Positions 50,290-61,476 of a stretch of DNA of 64,000 bases are shown here, in pieces. Made by a program: the position numbers and the translations under genes. Under the pieces are notes generated by a model. It saw only the letters and a list, made by a program, of their open reading frames with translations, was not told the origin of the DNA and did no database searches. Source of the stretch: Sapria himalayana (lineage: Eukaryota; Streptophyta; Magnoliopsida; Malpighiales; Rafflesiaceae); assembly GCA_029783825.1 (NCBI GenBank), contig JAREIK010000812.1, positions 1 through 64,000 of the forward strand. The letters run 5' to 3'. Position 1 is the stretch's first letter; the number at the start of each line of letters is the position of its first letter.

Positions 50290-52455
50290 TAGAGGTGTCA
50301 ACAGGGCCGGGCCGGCCGGGCCAGGCACGAGGCACGGTATGGTTCGACCATGCCTGGGCCGGCCTAGCAGGGGAAAATTCTGTGCCCGGGTAAGGCACGA
50401 GCCGTGCAGTGGCATGCCAGACCCGACACGGTTCGGTGCCCGTGCCACGGCACACCGGCACGGGTTCGTCCCGTGTCCCCCTTGGTTCGCCCCTCCCACA
50501 AAAAGGCCGCGGGTCGGGTCTGATTAGATCGGACCCGTGGTCCTTCGAGCCGACCCAATTCCACCCCCGCCCTTTCAACGAGCAAAAAAAATTTAAAAAA
50601 AATTAAATTTCAGCCGTTGGATCTCGTCTCCAACGGCTAGGGGGCAGAACCCAACTACCCTCATGATTCTGCCCCCTTAAAAATTAAAAAAAAATTCAAA
50701 AAAAAAAGACTTTAAAAAAAATATTTTCTTTAATCTATAAATTCCACCCCTCCTCTCTATAATATTTACGTTTTTCATAAATATTTTTTCTATCAAATCT
50801 TTTATTTTCTCTCTCAAAAATCTTGCTCCTCTCTCTCGGGACTTGGGATTTCAGCATTCGGCTTGGATTTTCGGGAATCTCAACTTGAGTTTTGAATTTT
50901 GAGCTTTACTTTGGTGTAATATGCACGTGACCGACCTCACTGCTTTTACCAGTTAATTTATTTTAAGTTTTTTTTACTTTCTCTCTCTCTCTCTCTCTAG
51001 TTCCTCTATCTAGACCAGAAATAGAAAATTTTTAAATCAGTCATCTAGTCTCTAAATAACTATTTTGATTAACTAAAATCCTAAAAATAACAAATACTAA
51101 TGAAACATATTTAAATTTAGAAAATGAAAATATTACACAGAGGTCTGAGGCTGCAGAAACCTTGGTTTTTCCATTCGTCTCAACCCAAACTTCTAAAAAA
51201 CAAAAAACTAGGAGGACTTCTGTAGTTTGGACTCATTTTAATATAATAAAACAATAAAATATTAGGTGTGAGGAAGAAGAAATGATATAGTGCCAATATT
51301 GTATGAGATTTTTAACATGTAAGAGTTCGTTTGAGACTGGGCACCTTAATAGGCATGCCGAATTATACACCAAAAAACATGGTCCATTAGATCCTAGGCA
51401 AACTCAACTTGGCACTGCATATTTTGAGAATAGATCAAGTACAGTCTCAAAGTTTGCTCCCTTCATATACTGCAGCGAGTTGGGTAGGGACGACATGGTC
51501 AGACTTATCACATTGATGGGTCTTACGATCAGATTTTCGGAAGATCCAAGGGTAGTGCGCATCATGCAGACATATTTTCAGTTTGCTTATCATATGATTC
51601 AGAGGTCCACATCTAGAAATAACATACTAAAAATATATAAGTTAGAAAAATAAAAAATAATTAATGAATTTATGGCATATAGTGGAGTGGTGTCTGTGAC
51701 GTCCGATATCTGGACAAGTCACAATGAATCATCTTATGCATTCCTCACCAGCCACTATGTAGATTTTAACTGGACTATGAATAAAAAATTTTAGGATTCT
51801 CTGAGATTTTTCATCCTCATGATGGCCCGGGTATTTTTGAGTGTATGGTAAAAATTTTTAGGGAATATAAAATTCAAAATAAAATTTTTAGTGTCACATT
51901 TGATAATGCATCAAATAATGGTGTAGCGATTAACATGTTTGTTAGGAATATTAGAGATGCACCATTAGGAGAGATTTTTCATGTCAGATGCATGTATCAC
52001 GTGATTAACCTGATTGTTCAAGCGGGCATGACGATGTGTTCTCCCGCATTAGGTAATATACGTAATGCACTAAAATATATTTGCACTCCTCCCAGACAAT
52101 AAGAGTTTGGTAGTCTTTGTTTGTCTGCGAATCTTAAGAAGAAGAAATTAAAATCGGATGTGAGACATCGTTAGAATTACACATACCTGATGTTGGAATC
52201 ATGTGTTGGATATGAACACGTAATATCTGACTACGTCAATAGTAAGAGTGATGAACTTATTATTGATGACACTGACAGGGATTCAATAATTTCATTTATA
52301 AAATTTTTGAAGATTTTTTATAACACGACGAACATGTGTTCGTCGGTTTATACGCCCACGACTTGCATTGTACTCTGGTGCATATGCAACATTAGTAGCA
52401 TGCTTAGAAGTATCGAGCTAACCCGACACTTAGCCATATGGTTGCAAAGATGGAA
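50290..52455 (+). mobile_element. Second hAT element of the same family, 3' truncated
   Basis: The same 12-bp terminus TAGAGGTGTCAA (50290-50301) follows GATA-array DNA, then the GC-rich subterminal region, the shared leader (for example CGTGACCGACCTCACTGC at about 50926, compare 12581) and transposase coding matching the first copy up to about 52455. There the match stops and the right terminus is missing. The element inserted into the GATA array, but no GATA sequence follows, so its right part and the array beyond were lost or moved. Confidence 0.9.
51262..52455 (+). pseudogene. hAT transposase, truncated and decayed (copy 2)
   Basis: It is co-linear with the transposase at 12885-14818. 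The BED finger is partly kept: CQYCMRFLTCKSS has both cysteines, unlike copy 1, but the later Cys is Tyr (HAELYTKK). VVSVTSDIWTSH (51690), FSVTFDNASNNGVAINMF (51887), VRCMYHVINLIVQAG and CVGYEHVISDYVNSKSDE (52198) follow. Stops and frameshifts occur near 51284, 51650, 51793 and 52100. The dimerisation domain is absent because the copy ends at about 52455. It is inactive. Confidence 0.88.
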
Positions 52456-52834
52456 ACAAAAAAAATATAAATGGATAACTATCATTATCTATATTTTCAT
52501 TCTTAACATAATTGTAAAAACAAAATAATTTACAAATATGCCAACTTCATTTATTTATATGAGTATGATGATAGTTATTTTAATATAAATATTAAAAAAG
52601 TAACTATTTGAATAAAATAGAAGCTCATATATTTAATTCATAATTTCATTTTACGCATTAATTTGCTTCACATGCACACACACACACACACACACACGCA
52701 CGCACACACACACACACACACACAAATATTTATTTTAAATATAAAGAATTTACAATATTTAATAATATTTGTACAATATATAATATTTTATTTTAATTAA
52801 ATTTTCAAATTAAAAAAATTTTAAATACATTTAT

Positions 52835-52867
<33 letters not shown>

Positions 52868-53689
52868 ATAGTTTCATGTGTAACTTTAAAAATGCATTGT
52901 GTATATATGTGTATGTGTGTGTCTGTGTGGCTGTACAATAGTATATGATTGCATACAAGTATATACACACTACTTTGAAAATGTAGATACATGTGTGAAT
53001 ATATACAAAAGTACAAAAATGTGTATTGCTGATATATAATGTATAGTAATGTATATGGATGTATAAATGTGTGTGTGTGTAGGACAGTGTATATGAACAT
53101 ATATATTTATGCATATATATGTAAATATCAACATTAATTTTGAGAAGAAAAATATTTGAGTACATAAATATTAACATGTTCCACAAATTCGTGAGAGCAA
53201 GAGCAAAAAGTGACATTTTCATTCAATACTTTGCCTCAACTATAAATAATCTCCCAACTATAATACTTTGCCTCAAAATTTGATCAGAGAACTACTTGCA
53301 ATGATAATGTTTATTCAATACTACATATCATGGAGTTACATTTTCATTCAATACTATAATTTGTTCAAATAAAAAAATCTATCTAATATCTTCTTCAATA
53401 ACCCTTCTATCTTCTTTTTCTAGTCTTGATATGCTACTTTCAATTTTGATTATACATTTCTTATCTAATATCTCTAGTTCAAATTATTGTAATAGTAAAA
53501 TCCATCAAATTAATCTAGGCCTGACATCTTTCTTTTCTATGAGATATTTGATTATAGAAAATTAAGTATATACTATGACTTTGGTTCCCACTAAATATGA
53601 TATTAATTTTCCAAAAGAAAAGATTGCTGATACAAGTTCTTTCTCTATAGTGGTGTAATTTAATTGGGCATTTAAGTGTGTGTTGTTAT
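52456..53689. other. AT-rich DNA with CA/GT microsatellites
   Basis: No gene is recognised. CA runs lie at 52674-52725 and 52838-52857. The part 52860-53110 is rich in GTATATG-type words; 53220-53350 contains a short repeat of CATTCAATACT...TTTGCCTCAA. It joins truncated hAT copy 2 to the second AT-rich tandem locus. Confidence 0.5.
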
Positions 53690-54244
53690 CATAGTATATG
53701 ATAACTATTTATAAATATTTGTATAACTATATAAAACTCTTCATAATTTATATTTAACTATATTTATAACTATGTAAACTATTTTTATAACTATATTAAT
53801 ATCTATATATAACTATTTTTAAATTATATAATATTTTATAACTATATGAGTAATTCTATATAATTATATTTTTAACAAAATATATCAAATGTATAATAAT
53901 ATATACCTATATATAATTATATTTTACTAAATATATAAATTTAAAAATGTTATATATAACTATATCTTTAACTACATATATATTTATAATAATATGTGTA
54001 TAACTATATATAAATATTTGTATAACTATCTAAAACTCAATATAATTATATATAACTATATTTGTATCTATGTATACATATATGTATTCATATAATTAAA
54101 TCTATATATTTATTTATAACTTTGTATATATTTATGTATAACTACTCATAACTACTTGTATGAATATATCAATATATAATTATATGTTTAACTATATATA
54201 ACTCTATTTTTAATTTTATATATTATAGGTATAAGAATATATAA
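53690..54244 (+). repeat. AT-rich long-period tandem repeat, locus 2 left part
   Basis: The words and order are those of 15768-16870 and 23230-24585 (TAACTATATTTATAACTATG, AATATTTGTATAACTAT, GTTTAACTATATATAAC). It is interrupted by the ARF1 retrocopy. Confidence 0.85.
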
Positions 54245-55150
54245 AGGTTGACCTCCCTCTCTGGTGACCATCTCTTGAGGTCTAATGATTACGTTTCTTT
54301 ATCTCGTCAGATCACTTTACTGCCATACAATAGAGGGATTAAGATTTAGTGGAAGAAATGAGGTTTATGTTCACAAAGTTGTTTAGCATGCTGATTGTCA
54401 ACAAGGAGATGAGGATTTTGATGCTAGGCCTTGATATTGGCGGTAAAACGAAAATTCTGTATTAGTTGAAGCTTGGTTAAATTATCACCGCAATTTCTAC
54501 TTCTGTCTTCATTATAGAGACTATTGAATACAAAATTATTAATTTCACTGTGTAGGATCTTGGGGGTCAAGACAAGATTCACCCTTTCTAGAGAGATTAC
54601 TTCCAAAATTCCTAATGTCTCATATTTATGGTGGAAAGCAATGACAGAGATCATGTTGTTGAAGCCAGAGATGAGTTGCATAGGATGCTAAATGAGGAAA
54701 AGCATCGAGATGCAGTTTTGTTGCTGTTTGCCAATAAGCAAGATCTTCCCAATGCAATGAAAGTAGCTGAAATTACTGACAAATTAGGACTTCACTCTCT
54801 TCACCAAAGCCATTGGCACATTCAGAGCACCTATGCTACTTCTGGCTAGGGCCTTTATGATGGTCTTGATTAGCTTTCTTATTACATTGCTAGCAAGTCA
54901 TAAACAATTATAGCAGGATGAGACAAACTTTGCTGACATATCATGATGTAGATCTAATCATTGCCTATTTTGCTTGAGTTTTGTTCTGTTATGTGGATGA
55001 CATCATCTATTTCTAAGGGATTAAAATTGTATTTATATTTATATATTGCATGCATGAAATATAAGACCGCATTTACTTTGTTCTGATCTGTTGTAAGCCA
55101 AACTTGTTTGTTTTCTGTTTTGTATCTTTTTGCCTTTGGATCCCAAAGGA
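54245..55150 (+). mobile_element. Processed retrocopy of an ARF1 mRNA
   Basis: About 906 bp of non-repeat DNA lies inside the AT array and contains a spliced ARF1 coding region with leader and trailer. Near-identical 14-bp repeats ATAAGAAYATATAA flank it (54231-54244 and 55151-55164, one mismatch). They match the intact array word at about 16628, so they look like a target-site duplication. A clear poly-A tail is not visible at the right edge. Confidence 0.78.
54358..54903 (+). pseudogene. ARF1: ADP-ribosylation factor 1 (ARF1) processed pseudogene
   Basis: ARF1 is the small GTPase that recruits COPI coats at the Golgi. From ATG 54358 to TAA 54901-54903 there are 182 codons including the stop, so exactly the 181 residues of ARF1 with no net indel and no intron. 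Readable blocks are [20 protein letters not shown] (P-loop; family GLDAAGKT), DLGGQDKI (family WDVGGQDKI, Trp now stop), then [34 protein letters not shown] (guanine-specificity NKQD kept) and [20 protein letters not shown]. Seven in-frame stops are present, mostly single-base changes at former Trp, Gln or Glu codons. The N-terminal Met-Gly for myristoylation is changed to Met-Arg. Confidence 0.95.
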
Positions 55151-56815
55151 ATAAGAACATATAACTATAAATAATTGTCTTTGACTAAATATATAACTAT
55201 AAAATATTATACATAACTATATTTAAAACTATAATTAACAACATATATTTAATATACATTTATATATATTAGTATATAAAAATGTATTTTACCATATATA
55301 TACCTATAGATATCTATATGTATACATATATAAAATTATAAAAAAATATATATATATATACCTACATGTATAAATATAAGTATAACTATATGTGTAACTA
55401 TATGTTAAACACTTGTAATTATATTTATAATTACATGTATAATAACATACAACATTATGTTTAACTATATGTGTATAATTATATATACATATTTGTATAA
55501 CTATATGACACTCTATAAAATCAAATATAACTATATTTGCAACTATGTATACATATATGTAAATATATATATTTATTTATAACTTTATATATTTATGTAT
55601 AACTATTTGTTTAAATATATTTAGATATAACTATATGTTTCACTTTACAAAAATATGTATAGCTATATATACTATATTTATAATAACATATACCTATAAA
55701 TAATTGTATCTTTTTATATGTATAACTATAAATGCTTTATACATAACTATATTTAAATATATAATTTACAACTTATATTTAATATACATTTGTATATATT
55801 AGTATATAAAAATGTATTTTACTATATTTATACCTATACATAACTATATGTATAAATATATAAAAGTATATGAATAAATATATATACCTACATGAATAAA
55901 TATAAATATAAGTCTAACTATATGTGTAATATATGTATAACCAATTGTAACTATATTTATAAATACATGTATACCAACATACAACATTATGTTTAATTAT
56001 GTGTATAACTATATATAAATATTTGGAAACCTAAATAAAACATTATATAATTAAATATAACTATATTTTTAACTATATATATACATATATGTAAATCTTT
56101 TTATTTGTTTATAACTTTGTATATATTTTTCTATAACTAAATATAACTACTCGTATGAATATATATATATATATATGACTAAATGTTTAATGCTATATAC
56201 TTATAACTATATATATTATATGTATAATAACATATAACTATAAATAATTCTATCTTACTATATGTATAACTATAAAAACTGTATACATAACTATATGTAA
56301 ATATATAATTAACAAAATATATTTAATATACATTTTTATATGTTAGTGTAAAAAATGTATTTTAGTATATCCATAACTATACATAACTATATCTATAAAT
56401 ATATGAAATTATATGATAAAATATATATACATACATGTATAAATATAAGTTTAACTATATGTGTAGCTATATGTATAACCACATGTAACTATATTTATAA
56501 TTATATGTATAAAATCATACAACATAATGTTTAACTATATGTGTATAACTATATATAAATATTAGTATAACTATAAAAAACTTTATATAAATAAATATAA
56601 CTTTATATTTAATTATGTATACATATATGTATACATATATGTATACATATATGTAAATCTACATAATTATTTATAACTCTGTATACATTTATGTATATCT
56701 ACTTATAACTACTTGTATGCATATATCTATATATAACTATATGTTTAAATTTATGTAACTATTTATAACTACATTTACTATATGTATACTAACATATAAT
56801 TATATATGGGATAAT
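55151..56815 (+). repeat. AT-rich long-period tandem repeat, locus 2 right part
   Basis: Three units are visible: the TTTAATATACATTT landmark lies at 55258, 55788 and 56322 (530 and 534 bp), and the CTACATG/ATACATG landmark lies near 55360, 55886 and 56430. It ends where ATATATGGGATAATAC begins. Confidence 0.9.
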
Positions 56816-57070
56816 ACTAATTTTTTGCACTAACTTGAAATTAAATGACAAAAAATAAAATATCAACAAAATGTAAGCACAATGCATGAGTTTGTCTTTG
56901 GTAAGGCTCATATATGGTATAATAAAAATAAGGGTCATACTATTAATTAATCCCAACCCTAGGGTTTTAGGCTCATATATGAACTTATGTATGACAAAAG
57001 ATGTAATATTTGATAGGATTTTACCGATTTTTTTTTTCTTTTATGTAATTCCTCATTCTAACACTGCATT
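56816..57070. other. Unassigned AT-rich sequence
   Basis: The stretch lies between the AT array and the CT tract. It contains a direct repeat of GGCTCATATATG (56905 and 56969). It may be the 5' region of the En/Spm element that follows; a CACTA word at 56828 is noted but not supported as a terminus. Confidence 0.45.
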
Positions 57071-57440
57071 CTCTATGTGTCTCTCTCTCCCTCTCTAATT
57101 CTTTCTATGTCACTCTCTTCCACTTTTTATTCATGTGTCACTCTCTCTCTCTCTCTCTTGTTATTTTGTTTCTCACTCTTCTTTCTTGTTTGTTCTCTCT
57201 CTCTCTCTCCCTCCCTCTCTCCCTCTCCCTCTCTCCCTCTCTCTCTCCCTTTCTCTCCCTTTTGCCATTTCTCTTTCCCCCTCTCTCCCCCTTTCTCTCT
57301 CTCCCCCTCTCCCCCTTTCTCTCTCTCCCCCTCTCCCCTTTCTCTCCCTCTCTCTCTTTCCCCATCTCTCCATTTCTCGGCCTCTCTCTCTCTCCCTCCC
57401 CACCTTCTCTCTCTCTCTCTCTCTCACTCTCCCCCTTCAA
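57071..57440. repeat. CT-rich polypyrimidine tract
   Basis: About 370 bp of CTCTCTCC/CCCTCT sequence with almost no purines on the + strand. Ser/Leu/Pro-rich frames on + and Arg/Glu/Gly-rich frames on - are artefacts of it. Confidence 0.95.
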
Positions 57441-57724
57441 ACTTTAAATGTCAATCTTTTTTGCTTTCTTTTCTTGTGCATTATCATATTTTGCTCCCTT
57501 TATCTAGTATTACCATGATATCTATTAATCTTTATCATGCTAAAAATTGCTTTATCTATTCATGTAGATTCTGCTAATGCAGTGCCTCAATATTCATGAT
57601 ATTTAATTTTTAAATATTCATTTGTAAGTAAATTTATTTAATTATTAGTATATTTTGAAGTAATAAAATGTTTAAATAAAATTAATGATTGAGCATTATT
57701 TTTTTGAAAATAAAACAGGGAAAA

Positions 57725-60700
57725 ATGAGTTCAGATCATCATTGGATATACAGATGGTTTATGAATTGAATTTTGAATAATGATTTTTGGAGTGGGCTTG
57801 AAACTTTCATCAAATTTACATGTAGTCAATCGAGATGGATGGATGGATAAAAAATTAAGTATCCATGTAATCATTGCAAGTGTAAGAATATCCCTTTTCA
57901 TGATGCAAATAATATAAGATACCATTTGGCAAAATATGGCTTTGTTTCAAATTATTTTATTTGGATTTATCATGGGAAAAGTACAATGGCTCTAAACATT
58001 GACAAAAAAGTGGGTATTGAATCATTTTCTTGGAGTGAAGATTCATCAAACACATACCATAGAATGATCACGGAAGCTACTGGTGCTAAATTCAATATGG
58101 ATTACATGGATGAACCACCTAATCCTGAATCTCTGAATTTTTATGAAATTCTTAAAGTAGATAAAGAGTTGTGACCTGGTTGTAAAACACATTTGCAATT
58201 ATCACTCGTGGCTCAACTTATGAGCATTAAGACCGAAAATCATATGTCTAAGAAGTTATTTGATCAAGTGAGAAAACTGGAGAAGGAGATTATTCCAAAT
58301 AATAATTTGATTACTAATAACTTTTACAACACTAAGAAGTTACTAATAGGAATGGGTGTACCTATAAAAAAATTGATTGTTGGTTCAATGGATATATGTT
58401 ATATTGGGATGGTGATAGTGATTTAATTAGCTGTAAGTTTTGTTATCATCCTTAATTAAAGAAGGCATCTTGTGCTGTAGATACGTGACAAATTGAAAGT
58501 TGCATTTAAGAAGATTTATTATTTTCTATTAATTCATCTATTAAAAAGACTATATGCACCAAATACTACAGAACATGATATGAGGTGACTTCTGAGCATG
58601 AGATTGAAGAATGGATAATGCATCATCCATTAAATTCACTTGCTTGGAAGCATTTTAATTATATACATCAAAATTTTACAGCTAGTGTCGAAATGTGAGA
58701 TTGGGTCTCTACATAGATGGATTTCAGCAATTTTGGCAATTTCGACAACAGTATTCAACATGGAAAGTGATAGATATGCCTTATAACTTGCCTCCATGGT
58801 TGTGTATGAAGGAGAAATATATGTTTTTGTCAATATTAGTTCTAGGAACAAAAAATTCAAAAGGCATGCTCGATGTTTTCTTACAGCCTCTTATTGCAAT
58901 GTTTAATCATTTGTGGGATGTTGGCATGAATACATATGATATCTCAAAAAAGAAAAATTTCATTATGCGGGTGAGCCTTATGTGGATGATAAGTTACTTT
59001 CTCGCATATTCAATGTTGTCTAGCTGGAGTACTATAGGATGATTCGCATGCCTATATTGCATTACAAATTTTGATGCATTTACCATCAAATTTAGTGGTA
59101 AACAGTTATGGTTTGATAACTACCATAAGTTTCTACCTACAGATCATCCATTTCAAAGAAATGAAACTGCATTTCGAAAAAAATAAAATTGTGATGACAG
59201 TTGCACTAGCAGTTCATTTAGGAGATGATATTATGATAGAGATTTAGAGTTTGAGTTTGAAGAATGTAACTGAAAAGGATACTACTAGGAGTAATGGACC
59301 AATAGGCAAATTATTTGGCTGGAGGAAATGTAGTGTATTTTGGGACTTACCCTATTGGAAGTCCAATTTTATTCGTCATAACATAGATGTAATGCATATT
59401 GAAAAAAATATATGTTTTAACATTGTTTTAAACACTATCCTTAATGTATACGAAAAAACAAAACACTTTAAAATCAAGATAAGAGCTGAATGATTATCTG
59501 TTGGTGTCCTGAATTGAAACAAAATGAGACAACAAGTATTTTCCCTAAAGCTTGCTACACACTTGATAAGAAGTCAAGACTGATATTATGTGAATAGGTT
59601 AAAAATTTGAAATTCCTTGATGGATATGTGTCAAATATGGGTAGATGCATGGATATGAAGAATCTTAAGTTATTTGGAAAGAAAAATCATGACTATCATG
59701 TATTTATGTAGAGATTAATACTAATTGCTTTACATGAATTACTTCCCCTAAGTGTTTGGAAGGTCCTTATAGAACTTAGTTTATCTTTCAAATAGCTAAC
59801 TGCAGTCACAATCAAAATAGATGACATGGTGAGGATGGAGAATGACATTCCACTTATTATTTGTAAGCTTGAATGGATATTCCCATTGTTTTTTTTGACT
59901 AAATAGAGCATTTGCTAATCCAATTGGCATATGAAGCAAGAATAGCAGGCCTAGTGCAATATAGGTGGATGTATCATTTTGAAAGGAAAATACATAAAAT
60001 TTGTTGTGTTTTATTATTTCATACATAAAGTAATATTATAATTTAATATAACTGAAACCTACCATTTATGGTTGTAGGTATCTTCGTAAGTTGGAATTGA
60101 ATGTTAGAAACAAGGCAAAATTTGAAGGTTCAATTTGCAATGCATATTTAGTAGAAGAAGCATCATCATTTTGTTCTTATTATTTTGAGGATACTGTCAA
60201 TTCAAAGAATAGAAATGTGCCTCAGAATGATGAAGGTCATGTGATGGTAGAAGATGATTCTATGGACAAACTATCTATCTGCAAGCACCCTAGAAGAGTA
60301 TTTGGAAGAGCAATGAAAAGATGTATGACAAATGAAGAGTACAAAGTAACCCGGAGCTATGTTTTACTTATTTCTGAGTAGGATGCACCATATATTGATT
60401 ATATATACCCAAAATGGTTGCAAGTTTAATCATAGTTTAGTTTTATCTTTAATAGGAATTATTAAAAATTGATATACATTTTCTCTATCTTTTTATATTT
60501 GTGTAATATTTATGTTGAGCAATTAAAATATCGGCAACCTATAATTTCCAGCAATGATGTCAATTATATGCTAGAAATTAAATTTGCAAATTGTTTCAAA
60601 AATTATGTGAGAATTTTTAAGTTTTAAATTTTTGAATTATTTAATTTATTAGTATCTTTTATTTTTTAATATCATTTTTCTAATTTATGTCATATGCATT

Positions 60701-61427
60701 AGATACTTCAAATGGAGATTCAAATATATTCATTTAGAATCTAAGTAAATGCCTGTTTAGATATGTGACAACCTATCCTGGGTATTTTGTTAAAGAATAT
60801 AAATTTCACATAGATCGGCATAGTTCTTCTAAAAAAACAATGAATATTAGTGTATGCATTGAAGGCTCAGGTTATAATGTAGATGAGATTAATTATTATG
60901 GTCAACTCAACGAAGTTTTTGAGTTGGAGTATCCTGGACTCGAAAATAATAAGATAGTATTATTTAAGTGCGATTGGTTTGATCCTACATGAAATGTGGG
61001 CACAAAGATTCATTCAAATTATAAACTAGTGGATGTTAACCATAAATATAGATATAATCAATATTAGGTATTTATTATGGTAGTTCAAGCTACTCACGTA
61101 TATTATTGTACATATCTAAGTTTATCTCATGATCAGAGTGATTGGTGGGTGATTTGAAAAATCAAAGCTCGATCAAATTTTGAATAACTAACATATCAAC
61201 AAAGAATTACAGACTTAGATATTGCACTAATATTCCATAAAGATGACATAAATAATATTGAGCCTATGCATGTAGATGAAGATCTAGAAAATTTATGTGA
61301 CTTAAATGGTGGTCTAATAGTAATTGAAGATGATAAATTTCTATCTAAAGATGAGTTCGAACTTCTATCAGAATTAGATGAAATATCAGAAGATCCTTTA
61401 GAGGATGATAGTGATGCCGATAATTAA
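57725..61427 (+). pseudogene. En/Spm (CACTA) TNP2-type transposase, degenerate
   Basis: The domain order of plant CACTA transposases is readable. The transposase-associated domain starts at ATG 57725 (HHWIYRWFMN, YPCNHCKCKN, then IRYHLAKYGFVSNYF). The TNP2 domain (about 58440-59500) has WIMHHPLNSLAWKHF, VRLGLYIDGF, MPYNLPPWLCMKEKYMFLS and FLQPLIAMFNHLWDVG, then FWDLPYWKSNFIRHNIDVMH. A DUF4218-like part (59640-60420) gives LKLFGKKNHDYHVFM, ALHELLPLSVW, ARIAGLVQYRWMYHFER and, after an intron ending at TTGTAG (60078), FEGSICNAYLVEEASSFCSY. A DUF4216-like part (60765-61427) gives FELEYPGLENNKIVLFKCDW and an acidic tail ending at TAA 61425-61427. Dozens of stops and shifts make it inactive. Whether it belongs to the CACTACAAG family of this window is unproven. 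Confidence 0.87.
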
Positions 61428-61476
61428 ACTGTTATAATTTTATTATAATATTAAACAATCAGAGACTTTCTATATT

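Noticed and set aside
52821..53222. Minus-strand frame rich in Tyr, Ile, His, Thr and Cys
   Set aside because: It is driven by CA/GT microsatellites and ATGTATA words; no motif.
56828..56840. CACTAACTTG as the left terminus of the En/Spm element
   Set aside because: Five bases match by chance often; no inverted partner and no subterminal repeats are seen.
57077..57577. Ser/Leu/Pro-rich + frames and Arg/Glu/Gly-rich - frames
   Set aside because: They are translations of a CT microsatellite tract.
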